A stretch of 64,000 bases of DNA from Halocaridina rubra. Lineage: Eukaryota > Arthropoda > Malacostraca > Decapoda > Atyidae. Position 1 is the first letter of the stretch. Every line of letters begins with the position of its first letter. Under the pieces are notes generated by a model. The model made no database searches. It saw only the letters and a list, made by a program, of their open reading frames with translations, and was not told the origin of the DNA. The DNA is taken from positions 337,419 through 401,418 of the forward strand of contig JAXCGZ010022645.1 in NCBI GenBank assembly GCA_037179515.1. The letters run 5' to 3'. Both the position numbers and the translations under genes were made by a program. Positions 1-10,921 of this stretch are shown here, one piece after another.

Positions 1-350
1 CCGTCATTATCTTCTTTATCTCCCTTTTGTCTGGAAGAACTCTGAAATGGAAATTTTTCTTCTGTTCTTCATTTCTTTCCTCATTTAACCTTCTTGCCTC
101 TTGCAACAAGTTTTTGATCTTTCCCATCTCTTCCTGTGTTCTGTATCATCTAATGAACACTTCTTTGAATTCTTGAAAGTCTTTTAGACTTTTTTTTTCT
201 CAACAATATTTCTTTACATGTTTCCCCTCTCTCAAAGGTTACTTTTGTTGGTCTCGGCTTTCCTTCCCTCGAATATTTACCTAGTTGGTGTATGTTTACA
301 ATATCCTCAGGACCACAAACTACTCCAAGCTTTCTTATCAGGTCTACAAC
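1..350 (-). mobile_element. LINE A fragment A0 (ORF1 C-terminal part)
   Basis: Minus-strand piece of the CR1/L2-like LINE A. It matches the end of ORF1 and the ORF1/ORF2 junction of the intact copy at about 2473-2845. It runs off the left edge of the window, so only its 5' side is visible, and it stops inside ORF1 where the tail of the next copy begins. The coding sequence carries small differences from the intact copy, such as an extra A and a frame change near the lysine-rich stretch. It is a 5'-truncated copy. Confidence 0.85.
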
Positions 351-850
351 ACTAATTGTGATTACATAATTGTCTTTACGGGAAAGAGCCCAAAGCTCGT
401 GTCTTCCCATCTCCTGATCAGTTCTGTTTTCTTCTTAGTGACACTTATCATACCTGTCCTTAAAACTATGGATTGAGATAACATTAACTACCTCCTCGCT
501 TAGCCAATTCCAATTATCAACTACTCTTACACTGAAAAAGTATTTCCTTACATCCTGCAAAGAAGTTTTCTTACGAAGCTTCAAACTATGACCTCTAGTT
601 CTAGATCCAGCCATATCAAAATATCGATCGTTATCCACTCTATCATAACCATGAAGGAATTTAAAGACTCAACATATCCTCCCTCAATATTCTAGCTTCC
701 AGTGATGGTAAGTCTAATTCCCTCAGCCTCTCATCATAACAGAGATTACGTATTTCTGGCACCAATTTTGTGGCATGTCTTTGAACTTTTTCAAGCTTAG
801 CTATGTGCTTTTTCAAGTGCGGATTCCAAAAGGGGGCTGCATATTCGAGT
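351..850 (-). mobile_element. LINE A fragment A1 (3' end, 5'-truncated)
   Basis: Minus-strand 3' end of LINE A. It starts with the AATTAG-type tail repeat and the conserved 3' UTR, then reads into the last part of ORF2 with the motifs RGHSLKL and RKYFFSVRVVDNW. Homology stops within the codons equivalent to RPKLEYA. The tail directly abuts the truncated 5' end of A0, with no unique sequence between. Confidence 0.88.
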
Positions 851-1765
851 ACACCGCGCGTTCAGTGACACACGGAATTGCTCCTCTTAAAATTTAAACT
901 GTTTCGAGTGACTAAAGTGCTTAGTGGAAAACTTTACCATAATTTCCAAAAATCTGAAATCCTGCAGAGTATTGTGAGTACAAAAACTAATATTTGTTGT
1001 AAGACGAGACTGTTCATATTAAAGGAAAAAAATTGAGAACTTTTTCGTGAGGAAGAGAGAGAAGCTGCCGTCCAGATTCTGCCTTGAGGGAAATCTAGAA
1101 GAGTTGCCAGACGTGGAGCCTCACACCACATTACCTAATTTTTTGTGTAAACTGGGGAAAGCTCTTAAGCCGTTTTACCTGATCCTGTGGTTCTATATAT
1201 TGTTAAAAACAGTATCCTTCCCATTTATATTAACTAGTTAGTTAGTTTGATACACGAAAAAATTGAATAATAAAAGAAAAAAAATTACCAAATACCCACC
1301 TGTCAACAGTACTGAGTTAAGTTGCCAAGTAGTACAGCAGTCCTATTTTCTTCATTTTTTTTGCTTTTCTTTTAGCTTTCTCGTTTGCTATTTTGTTATT
1401 TTGTATATATATTGAGTTAAATGTAAAGTCTAAATCCCGTGATAACATATCTTGGTTAGCAAGTCAGTTTATCAGTTAGGAAGAATATATAACAGAAACA
1501 GGTGGGTGCCACCTCGAACACAAATTCGAATTTTCCTTCAGGTTTGACTTTTGTTTTTCTTTTTCTTTTTATACTTAAATTACCATGGTCAAGTTTTTAA
1601 GTTAAGATGTGTGTTACCAGAAGGGAGACAAACTGAGTCACTAAATAGCACTTATATGGAGATATACAAATTCTGTGTGAAGGTAAATTAGAAGTTTTTC
1701 TCTTTTCTTTTTTTTTTCCTCTTTCTCGTCTTCTTTCTATATTCTGTGAGAGGGAGAACATAAAA

Positions 1766-2845
1766 ATGAAGCCATCTCTGTCCCAAACCTCTCCCACCCA
1801 TGGGTCGGGAGAAGGGGTAGTCATCAGAGGACTTAAACAGAGAATCAAGAAGTTAGAGGAAATGGTTACAAGCCTTGATGATAAAATTCGGAATATGGAT
1901 GGAGAAATGAAAGAGAATGAAACACTCAGAGAACAAATAAGATCTTTGGAGGAAGCAAATAAAGCACAAGGGCAGGAGAGAAAGGAACTAGAAAAAAGAA
2001 TAAAGAAGCTGGAAGGGGAAAAGAGTCAACTAGAATCTAGAATTTCTAATCAAGAAGATAAAAACAAACAGCTAAATGACAACCTAAAGGAATTAGATGT
2101 TAGTTCACTGCTATCTTCTGAGAGAGACGAGATTGCTGCTTGGAATGTTCAGATTAAGGAAAACATTGAACAGTTCAGAAAAGAGTTCCAGGAGCTGAAT
2201 ATGGAAAATGATGCCATGAAAACGTCCTTTGCTGATGCACTAAAGGGGAATGTGGCAGTAAAAGAGGCTGTAAAGGTGGTGGCACTGGAAAACATACAAA
2301 CAGTTGACTATAAAGAGACAGTAATCGAAAAAATGAAAGACGTTGTGATGGAAAGGGCAAACCCACTCATCAGACAGGCACTTGATAAGGAGAAGACAGT
2401 GGTAATCTCAGGCATAAGTGAATCCCAGGAGCCAACATGGCAGGGGAGACTTGAAGAAAATAAAGCTAACGTTGTAGACCTGATAAGAAAGCTTGGAGTA
2501 GTATGTGGTCCTGAGGATATTGTAAACATACACCAACTAGGTAAATATTCGAGGGAAGGAAAGCCGAGACCAACAAAAGTAACCTTTGAGAGAGGGGAGA
2601 CATGTAGGGAAATATTGTTGAGAAAAAAAAGTCTAAAAGACCTTCAAGAATGCAAAGAAGTGTTCATTAGACGATACAGAACACAGGAAGAGATGGGAAA
2701 GATCAAAAACTTGTTGCAAGAGGCAAGAAGGTTAAATGATGAAAGAAATGAAGAAGAGAAGAAAAATTTTTGTTACGGAATACTTCCAGACAAAGGGGAG
2801 ATAAAGAAGATAATGACAGAAGATCAGGGGATGGGGCCTCATTAA
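1766..2845 (+). CDS. LINE A ORF1: coiled-coil RNA-binding protein
   Basis: 359-residue ORF1 protein of LINE A. Residues about 20-135 are rich in E, K, Q and L with heptad-like spacing and should form a long coiled coil for oligomerisation. Residues about 205-325 (KTVVISGISE, then the VVDLIRKLG, RPTKVTFE and FIRRYRTQEE motifs) resemble the RRM-like and C-terminal domains of CR1/L2 ORF1 proteins, which coat element RNA as a nucleic-acid chaperone. The start is the ATG at 1766 after a T/C-rich leader. The end overlaps ORF2 in another frame. No zinc knuckle is visible. Domain assignment is by sequence pattern only. Confidence 0.82.
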   Translation: MKPSLSQTSPTHGSGEGVVIRGLKQRIKKLEEMVTSLDDKIRNMDGEMKENETLREQIRSLEEANKAQGQERKELEKRIKKLEGEKSQLESRISNQEDKNKQLNDNLKELDVSSLLSSERDEIAAWNVQIKENIEQFRKEFQELNMENDAMKTSFADALKGNVAVKEAVKVVALENIQTVDYKETVIEKMKDVVMERANPLIRQALDKEKTVVISGISESQEPTWQGRLEENKANVVDLIRKLGVVCGPEDIVNIHQLGKYSREGKPRPTKVTFERGETCREILLRKKSLKDLQECKEVFIRRYRTQEEMGKIKNLLQEARRLNDERNEEEKKNFCYGILPDKGEIKKIMTEDQGMGPH

Positions 2846-5670
2846 GATTGTTATACACAAATGCTGATGGATTAGCTGGTAAGGCAGTAGAATTAAAAGA
2901 TAGGATTCACAACAGTAAGGCAGATATAGTAGCAATTACAGAGACTAAGTTGAGTGAGGACATAAACAGTGTCACAGTTTTTCCTAAGGGCTTCAGAATA
3001 CTAAGGGTCGAAAGATCTGAGTGGACTGGTGGAGGGATAGCACTGCTCATAAGTGAGAGGATTCAAGTTGAAGAGATAAACTTGGCTATAGAAAGTGAGT
3101 TCAGGGAATTTCTTGTTGCTCGCATAAATACTGGGTCAGAGAGCATTATAATAACTGTTGTATACAACCCACCAAGGAACCAAAATAGGCTTGAAATTTA
3201 TGAGGAAAGTCATATAGGTACGATTGAAGTCATAAACTCAGTTGTTAACATGGCGCGGGAGAAAAAATGTAGGATTTTGATTATGGGAGACTTTAATCAT
3301 AAAGAGATAGATTGGATAAATCTTGACCCACACAGTGGTGAGGACTCCTTTGGGGCAAGATTCCTAGATTGCGTACAAGAGAATTTCCTACACCAACATG
3401 TAATGGAACCAACAAGAGCCAGGGGTGGGGATGAGCCATCACTACTTGATCTGGTGTTCACAGATAATGTGTTGGATATTGAAAATATTGAGTATGAACC
3501 ACCAATTGGAAAGAGTGACCACTGTGTGTTGTTGATGGAGTATATCATTGAAGACATTCTTCCTGAGAGTAGAGGCACTGAGGACATGAGGAGGAACTAT
3601 CAGAAAGGAGATTACATCAAAATGAATGAGCTTTTTGCAGTTATTGACTGGAGAACCTTATTTTACAACAAATCTGTACAAGAAATGTATGACATCTTTT
3701 GTGAGAAATATGGGAAGATAGTAGATTGCTGCATACCTGTCACCAAAGTAGGTGTAATTCATGCCAGAGAGAAATGGTTCGATAATGGGTGTAAAAGAGC
3801 TAAGGAGTGGAGAGACAAATGCTGGAAAAGGTATAGGAGGAGAAAAAACATAAATGCCTGGCAAACCTACAAAAGAGCAAGAAACGACTACCTAAGTAAA
3901 AGGAGAGAGGCAGAGAAAGATTATGAGAGGGACATCACCAGGAAGGCTAAAGAAAATCCCAAGCTTTTCCACAGCTTTATCAGAGGAAAACTGAAGGTAA
4001 AAGAACAGGTTTTAAGGCTAAAGAGAGCGGATGGAAGCATCACTGAGACGGACGAAGAGATCTGCAAAGAATTGAACAAGGAGTTTCAGTCAGTATTTAC
4101 AGTAGAAAATACCCCACCCCCTCAGATTGCAGTGATAGAAGCTCAAGGGCCGGTATTAGAGAACATCAACCTTACAGCCACAGAGGTATGCAAAGCGCTG
4201 ATGGATTTAGATGTTCATAAAGCTACAGGTCCTGATGACATATCCCCTCATGTGCTTAAAAAATGCGCAAACACAATATCAGTGGCACTAAGTATCATAT
4301 TTAAGGAGTCATTGGAGTCGGGGGAGATTCCAAGATGCTGGAAACAAGCAAATGTGATACCTATCTTCAAAAAGGGAAGGAGGGATACGGCTCTGAACTA
4401 TAGACCAGTTTCCTTGACCAGCATAGTTTGCAAACTTATGGAGAAACTACTAAGGAAACATATCTCTCTTCACTTGGAATCCTTCAACTTTTTGTCAGTG
4501 AGGCAACATGGCTTCAGAGAAGGTAGATCAACAGTAACAAACTTATTAGAATTTTATGATGAGGTAAGCCAAATCTTACAGGAAAGAGAGGGCTGGGCAG
4601 ATTGCATATTCCTAGACTTCCAGAAAGCGTTTGACACTGTTCCACATGGGAGACTTATTAGGAAGCTGCAATCAATGGCTAGAATAGGTGGAAATGTCTT
4701 GGAATGGATAAAAACTTACTTAGAAGGAAGGGAACAGAGGGTTAGAGTAAGACACTCAGTGTCTGAATGGAGAAGAGTTAGTAGTGGAGTTCCACAGGGT
4801 TCAGTTTTAGGGCCACTTTTGTTCCTTGTATATGTAAATGACCTACCAGAGTCTGTAAATTCATTCATGAATATGTTTGCAGATGATGCAAAGATTGTGA
4901 AGAAAGTAAAAAACGAGAACAATGGTAGAGAACTTCAGGAGGATCTAAATAATCTGCATGAGTGGTCAGAAAAGTGGCTAATGAAATTCAATACCTCAAA
5001 ATGTAAGGTAATGAGAATGGGTACAAGTGCAAGAAGGCCCAAGCTTGACTACTCGGTGGCTGGAGTACAACTTCAGGAGACAGAAAATGAGAGAGATCTA
5101 GGAGTAAACATATTGGCAGATTTGTTTCCAGAAATACATATAAATGGCGTAGTAAGGGCAGCATATGCATTCTTATCAAATGTAAGGGTAGCCTTCAGGC
5201 ACATGGACAAGGAAATGTTCAGAAATATTTATGTAACCTATGTGAGGCCAAAACTCGAATATGCAGCCCCCTTTTGGAATCCGCACTTGAAAAAGCACAT
5301 AGCTAAGCTTGAAAAAGTTCAAAGACATGCCACGAAACTGGTGCAAGAAATACGCAATCTCGGTTATGATGAGAGGCTGAGGGAATTAGACTTGCCATCA
5401 CTCGAAGCTAGAAGAGTAAGGGGGGATATGGTGACAGTCTTTAAATTCCTTCATGGTTATGATAGAGTGGATAGGGATCGATATTTCGATATGGCTGGCT
5501 CTAGAACTAGAGGTCATAGTTTGAAGCTTCGGAAGAAAACTTGTTTGCAGGATGTAAGGAAATACTTTTTCAGTGTAAGAGTAGTTGATAATTGGAATTC
5601 GCTAAGCGAGGAGGTAGTTAATGCTACCTCAATCCATAGTTTTAAGGACAGGTATGATAAGTATCACTAA
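2770..5670 (+). CDS. LINE A ORF2: endonuclease-reverse transcriptase
   Basis: About 966 residues, uninterrupted. The N-terminal apurinic-type endonuclease shows TNADGL (about residue 30), ITETKL, MGDFNHKEIDW (about 172), LLDLVFTDN and GKSDHC (about 247-252). The reverse transcriptase shows KATGPDDISP, the NYRPVSLTS block, QHGFREGRS, motif A LDFQKAFD (about 615), motif B SGVPQGSVLGP, and motif C FADD (about 703-706), where the usual following D/T is A. The C-terminal region ends in VVDNWNSLSEEVV, as in other CR1/L2 proteins. Together these nick target DNA and copy element RNA in place. The frame has a TGA at 2749-2751, then no ATG before the endonuclease domain; 2770 is a TTG. ORF2 is therefore probably translated by frameshifting or reinitiation from ORF1, with which it overlaps. 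Confidence 0.9.
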   Translation: MLRNTSRQRGDKEDNDRRSGDGASLRLLYTNADGLAGKAVELKDRIHNSKADIVAITETKLSEDINSVTVFPKGFRILRVERSEWTGGGIALLISERIQVEEINLAIESEFREFLVARINTGSESIIITVVYNPPRNQNRLEIYEESHIGTIEVINSVVNMAREKKCRILIMGDFNHKEIDWINLDPHSGEDSFGARFLDCVQENFLHQHVMEPTRARGGDEPSLLDLVFTDNVLDIENIEYEPPIGKSDHCVLLMEYIIEDILPESRGTEDMRRNYQKGDYIKMNELFAVIDWRTLFYNKSVQEMYDIFCEKYGKIVDCCIPVTKVGVIHAREKWFDNGCKRAKEWRDKCWKRYRRRKNINAWQTYKRARNDYLSKRREAEKDYERDITRKAKENPKLFHSFIRGKLKVKEQVLRLKRADGSITETDEEICKELNKEFQSVFTVENTPPPQIAVIEAQGPVLENINLTATEVCKALMDLDVHKATGPDDISPHVLKKCANTISVALSIIFKESLESGEIPRCWKQANVIPIFKKGRRDTALNYRPVSLTSIVCKLMEKLLRKHISLHLESFNFLSVRQHGFREGRSTVTNLLEFYDEVSQILQEREGWADCIFLDFQKAFDTVPHGRLIRKLQSMARIGGNVLEWIKTYLEGREQRVRVRHSVSEWRRVSSGVPQGSVLGPLLFLVYVNDLPESVNSFMNMFADDAKIVKKVKNENNGRELQEDLNNLHEWSEKWLMKFNTSKCKVMRMGTSARRPKLDYSVAGVQLQETENERDLGVNILADLFPEIHINGVVRAAYAFLSNVRVAFRHMDKEMFRNIYVTYVRPKLEYAAPFWNPHLKKHIAKLEKVQRHATKLVQEIRNLGYDERLRELDLPSLEARRVRGDMVTVFKFLHGYDRVDRDRYFDMAGSRTRGHSLKLRKKTCLQDVRKYFFSVRVVDNWNSLSEEVVNATSIHSFKDRYDKYH

Positions 5671-5726
5671 GTCTAAAAATGGAACCGATCAGGAGACGGG
5701 AAGATACGAGCTTTGGGCTCTTTCCC

Positions 5727-5762
5727 GTAAACACAATTAGGTAATCACAATTAGGTAATCAC
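5727..5762 (+). repeat. LINE A 3' tail repeat
   Basis: Two tandem copies of a 14-bp unit like AATTAGGTAATCAC follow the 3' UTR. CR1/L2-group LINEs typically end in short tandem repeats used to prime on the target. The same tail closes copy A3 and, in reverse, opens the minus-strand copies. Confidence 0.85.
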
Positions 5763-7130
5763 ACTGAACTATAGACCAGTTTCCTTGACCAGCATAGTTT
5801 GCAAAGTTATGGAGAAACTACTAAGGAAACATATCTCTCTTCACTTGGAATCCTTCAACTTTTTGTCAGTGAGGCAACATGGCTTCAGAGAAGGTAGATC
5901 AACAGTAACAAACTTATTAGAATTTTATGATGAGGTAAGCCAAATCTTACAGGAAAGAGAGGGCTGGGCAGATTGCATATTCCTAGACTTCCAGAAAGCG
6001 TTTGACACTGTTCCACATGGGAGACTTATTAGGAAGCTGCAATCAATGGCTAGAATAGGTGGAAATGTTTTGGAATGGATAAAAACTTACTTAGAAGGAA
6101 GGGAACAGAGGGTTAGAGTAAGACACTCAGTGTCTGAATGGAGAAGAGTTAGTAGTGGAGTTCCACAGGGTTCAGTTTTAGGGCCACTTTTGTTCCTTGT
6201 ATATGTAAATGACCTACCAAAGTCTGTAAATTCATTCATGAATATGTTTGCAGATGATGCAAAGATTGTGAAGAAAGTAAAAAACGAGAACAATGGTAGA
6301 CAACTTTAGGAGGATCAAAATAATCTGCATGAGTGGTCAGAAAATTGGCTAATGAAATTCAATACTTCAAAATGTAAGGTAATGAGAATGGGTACAAGTG
6401 CAAGAAGGCCCAAGCTTGACTACTCGGTGGCTGGAGTACAACTCCAAGAGACAGAAAATGAGAGAGATCTAGGAGTAAACATACTGGCAGATTTGTCTCC
6501 AGAAATACATATAAATGGCATAGTAAGGGCAGCATATGCATTCTTATCAAATGTAAGGGTAGCCTTCAGGCACATGGACAAGGAAATGTTCAGAAATATT
6601 TATGTAACCTATGTGAGGCCAAAACTCGAATATGCAGCCCCCTTTTGGAATCCGCACTTGAAAAAGCACATAGCTAAGCTTGAAAAAGTTCAAAGACATG
6701 CCACGAAACTGGTGCCAGAAATACGCAATCTCAGTTATGATGAGAGGCTGAGGGAATTAGACTTACCATCACTCGAAGCTAGAAGAGTGAGGGGGGATAT
6801 GATGACAGTCTTTAAATTCCTTCATGGTTATGATAGAGTGGATAGGGATCGATATTTTGATATGGCTGGCTCTAGAACTAGAGGTCATAGTTTGAAGCTT
6901 CGTAAGAAAACTTCTTCGCAGGATGTAAGGAAATACTTTTTCAGTGTAAGAGTAGTTGATAATTGGAAATGGCTAAGCGAGGAGGTAGTTAATGCTATCT
7001 CAATCCATAGTTTTAAGGACAGGTATGATAAGTATCACTAAGTATAAAATGGAACCGATCAGGAGACGGGAAGATACGAGCTTTGGGCTCTTTCCCGTAA
7101 ACACAATTAGGTAATCACAATTAGGTAATC
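5763..7130 (+). mobile_element. LINE A copy A3, 5'-truncated, tandem to A2
   Basis: Starts abruptly in the reverse transcriptase at the NYRPVSLTS block, joined directly to the tail of A2, and runs to its own tail repeat. The reading frame is broken by a nonsense change (CAG to TAG) at about 6307, just after the FADD motif, with the rest open from 6352 to 7041. Otherwise it is very similar to A2, with scattered substitutions, so it is a separate copy and not an exact duplication. Confidence 0.92.
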
Positions 7131-7412
7131 ACATAAATATTTCTTATCATTTCCTTGTCCATATACCTGAAGGCTACCCTTACATTTGATAAGAAGGCAT
7201 ATGCTGCCCTTACTTGGCCATTTATATGTATTTCTGGAGACAAATCTGCCAGTATGTTTACTCCTAGATCTCTCTCATTTTCTGTCTCTTGAAGTTGTAC
7301 TCCAGCCACCGAATAGTCAATCTTGGGCCTTCTTGCACTTGTACCCATTCTCATTACCTTACATTTTGAAGTATTGAATTTCATTAGCCACTTTTCTGAC
7401 CACTTATGCAGT
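7131..7412 (-). mobile_element. LINE A internal fragment A4
   Basis: A minus-strand piece covering only the segment from about MKFNTSKCKV to NIYV of ORF2. It lacks both the 5' part and the 3' tail. It sits between the tail of A3 and the tail of A5, so it is a remnant trapped in the cluster. It might be the inverted product of twin priming or of a later rearrangement. Confidence 0.85.
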
Positions 7413-7424
7413 GGTGCGTGTGTG

Positions 7425-10400
7425 AGTACCTAATTGTGATTACCTAATTGTGTTTACGGGAAAGAGCCCAAAGCTCGTGTCTTCCCATCTCCTGATCAGT
7501 TCCGTTTTCTTCTTAGTGATAATTATCATACCTGTCCTTAAAACTATGGATTGAGATAACATTAACTACCTCCTCGCTTAGCCAATTCCAATTATCAACT
7601 ACTCTTACACTGAAAAAGTATTTCCTTACATCCAGCAAAGAAGTTTTCTTACAAAGTTTCAAACTATGACCTCTAGTTCTAGATCCAGCCATATCAAAAT
7701 ATCGATCCCTATCCACTCTATCATAACCATGAAGGAATTTATAGACTCTCACCATATCCCCCCTCAATCTTCTAGCTTCCAGTGATGGTAAGTCAAATTC
7801 CCTCAGCCTCTCATCATAACTGAGATTACGTATTTCTGGCACCAGTTTCGTGGCATGTCTTTGAACTTTTTCAAGCTTAGCCATGTGCTTTTTCAAGTGT
7901 GGATTACAAAAGGGGGCTGCATATTAGAGTTTTGGCCTCACATAGGTTACATAAATATTTCTGAACATTTCCTTGTCCATGTGCCTGAAGGCTACCCTTA
8001 CATTTGATAAGAAGGCATATGCTGCCCTTACTATGCCATTTATATGTATTTCTGGAGACAAATCTGCCAGTATGTTTACTCCTAGATCTCTCTCATTTTC
8101 TGTCTCTTGAAGTTGTACTCCAGCCACCGAGTAGTCAAGCTTGGGCCTTCTTGCACTTGTACCCATTCTCATTACCTTACATGTTAAAGTATTGAATTTC
8201 ACTAGCCACTTTTCTGACCACTCATGCAGATTATTTAGATCCTCCTGAAGTTCTCTACCATTGTTCTCGTTTTTTACTTTCTTCACAATCTTTGCATCAT
8301 CTGCAAACATATTCACGAATGAATTTACAGACTCTGGTAGGTCATTTACATATACAAGGAACAAAAGTGGCCCTAAAACTGAACCTTGTGGAACTCCACT
8401 ACTAACTCTTCTCCATTCAGACACGGAGTGTCTTACTCTAACCCTCTGTTCCCTTCCTTCTAAGTAAGTTTTTATCCATTCCAAAACATTTCCACCTATT
8501 CTAGCCATTGATTGCAGCTTCCTAATAAGTCTCCCATGTGGAACAGTGTCAAATGCTTTCTGGAAGTCTAAGAATATGCAATCTGCCTAGCCCTCTCTTT
8601 CCTGTAAGATTTGGCTTACCTCATCATAAAATTCTAATAAGTTTGTTACTGTTGATCTACCTTCTCTGAAGCCATGTTGCCTCACTGACAAAAAGTTGAA
8701 GGATTCCAAGTGAAGAGAGATATGTTTCCTTAGTAGTTTCTCCATAACTTTGCAAACTATGCTGGTCAAGGAAACTGGTCTATATTTCAGAGCCGTATCC
8801 CTCCTTCCCTTTTTTGAAGATAGGTATCACATTTGCTTGTTTCCAGCATCTTGGAATCTCCCCTGACTCCAGTGACTACTTAAATATGATACTTAATGCC
8901 ACTGATATTGTGTTTGCGCATTTTTTAAGCACATGAGGGGATATGTCATCGGGACCTGTAGCTTTATGAACATCTAAATCCATCAGCGCTTTGCATACCT
9001 CTGTGGCTGTAAGGTTGATGTTCTCTAATACCGGCCCTTGAGCTTCTATCACTGCAATCTGAGGGGGTGGGGTATTTTCTACTGTAAATACTGACTGAAA
9101 CTCCTTGTTCAGTTCTTTGCAGATCTCTTCATCCGTCTCAGTGATGCTTCCATCCGCTCTCTTTAGCCTTAAAACCTGTTCTTTAACCTTAAGTTTTCCT
9201 CTGATAAAGCTGTGGAAAAGCTTGGGATTTTCTTTAGCCTTCCTTGTGATGTCCCTCTCATAGTCTCTCTCTGCCTCTCTCCTTTTACTTAGGTAGTCAT
9301 TTCTTGCTTTTTTGTAGGTTTGCCAGGCATTTATGTTTTTTCTCCTCCTATACCTTTTCCAGCATTTGTCTCTCCACTCCTTAGCTCTTTTACACCCATT
9401 ATCGAACCATTTCTCTCTGGCATGAATTACACCTACTTTGGTGACAGGTATGCAGCAATCTATTATCTTCCCATATTTCTCACAAAAGATGTCATACATT
9501 TCTTGCACAGAGTTGTTGTAAAATAAGGTTCTCCAGTCAATAACTGCAAAAAGCTCATTCATTTTGATGTAATCTCCTTTCGGATAGTTCCTCCTCATGT
9601 CCTCAGTGCCTCTACTCTCAGGAAGAATATCTTCAATGATATACTCCATCAACAACACACAGTGGTCACTCTTTCCAATTGGTGGTTCATACTCAATTTT
9701 TTCAATATCCAACACATTATCTGTGAACACTAGATCAAGTAGTGATGGCTCATCCCCACCCCTGGCCCTTGTTGGTTCCATTACATGTTGGTGTAGGAAA
9801 TTCCCTTGTACGCAATCTAGGAATCTTCCCCAAATGAGTCCTCACCACTGTGTGAGTCAAGATTTATCCAATCTATCTCTTTATGATTAAAGTCTCCCAT
9901 AATCAAAATCCTACATTTTTTTCCCCGTGCCATGTTAACAACTGAGTTTATGACTTCAATAGTACCTATATGACTTTCCTCATAAACTTCAAGCCTATTT
10001 TGGTTCCTTGGTGGGTTGTATACAACAGTTATTATAATGCTCTCTGACCCAGTATTTATGCGAGCAACAAGAAATTCCTTGAACTCACTTTCTATAGCCA
10101 AGTTTATTTCTTCGACTTGAATCCTTTCACTTATGAGCAGTGCTATCCCTCCACCAGTCCTCTCAGATCTTTCAACCCTTAGTATTCTGAAGCCCTTAGG
10201 AAAAACTGTGACACTGTTTATGTCCTCACTCAACTTAGTCTCTGTAATTGCTACTATATCTGCCTTACTGTTGTGAATCCTATCTTTTAATTCTATTGCC
10301 TTACCAGCTAATCCATCAGCATTTGTGTATAACAATCTTAATGAGGCCCCATCCCCTGATCTTCCGTCATTATCTTCTTTATCTCCCCTTTGTCTGGAAG

Positions 10401-10549
10401 AACTCTGTAATGAAAATTTTTCTTCTTTTCTTCATTTCTTTCATCATTTAACCTTCTTGCCTCTTGCAACAAGTTTTTGATCTTTCCCATCTCTTCCTGT
10501 GTTCTGTATCGTCTAATGAACACGTCTTTGAATTCTTGAAGGTCTTTTA
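7425..10549 (-). mobile_element. LINE A copy A5, nearly complete ORF2 plus ORF1 end
   Basis: Minus-strand LINE A reading from the tail and 3' UTR at about 7425, through the whole ORF2, to the ORF1 C-terminus, truncated near the codons for KDLQE. ORF2 is broken into at least five open segments (7513-7896, 7924-8508, 8587-8769, 8876-9781, 9817-10335) by stops and small indels, including a 5-bp-scale change near 9830. Endonuclease and reverse-transcriptase motifs are still recognisable. As in A2, the ORF2 frame has no ATG at the junction with ORF1. It is a pseudogene. Confidence 0.93.
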
Positions 10550-10921
10550 TTTACGGGAAAGAGCTCAAAGCTCGTATCTTCCCGTCTCCTGATCAGTTCC
10601 ATTTTCTACTTAGTGTACTTATCATACCTGTCCTTAAAACTATGGATTGAGATAGCATTAACTACCTCCTCGCTTAGCGAATTTTAATTATCAACTACTC
10701 TTACACTGAAAAAGTATTTCCTTACATCCTGCAAAGAAGTTTTCTTACGAAGCTTCAAACTATGACCTCTAGTTCTAGAGCTAACCATATCAAAATATCG
10801 ATCCCTATCCACTCTATCATAACCATGAAGGTATTTAAAGACTCTCACGATATCCCCCCTCAATCTTCTAGCTTCCAGTGATGGTAAGTCAAATTCCCTC
10901 AGCCTCTCATTATAACTGAGA
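10550..10921 (-). mobile_element. LINE A copy A6, 3' end only
   Basis: Minus-strand 3' UTR and final ORF2 codons (RGHSLKL, RKYFFSVRVVDN). It lacks the 14-bp tail repeat and is joined directly to the truncated 5' end of A5. Homology ends at the codons for LSYNERL; beyond that the sequence is unrelated. Confidence 0.88.

Larger units (their letters stand above)
851..5762 (+). mobile_element. LINE A, full-length-like copy A2 (CR1/L2 group)
   Basis: Non-LTR retrotransposon with an uninterrupted ORF1 (RNA-binding protein) and ORF2 (endonuclease plus reverse transcriptase), a short 3' UTR, and a tail of a 14-bp repeat (unit like AATTAGGTAATCAC) at about 5727-5762. The true 5' end is not defined: I place it where homology to the preceding copy A1 ends, so 851-1765 is a candidate 5' UTR without recognisable coding sequence. 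The intact frames suggest this is the youngest or least damaged copy in the window. Assignment to the CR1/L2 group of the Jockey superfamily rests on the ORF1 RRM-like region, the apurinic-type endonuclease and the SGVPQGSVLGP reverse-transcriptase block. Confidence 0.88.

Noticed and set aside
4716..5179. Minus-strand open frames opposite LINE A ORF2, repeated near 6087-6550 and in mirror form at 8004-8467
   Set aside because: They recur only because the LINE recurs; they are shadows of the ORF2 frame.
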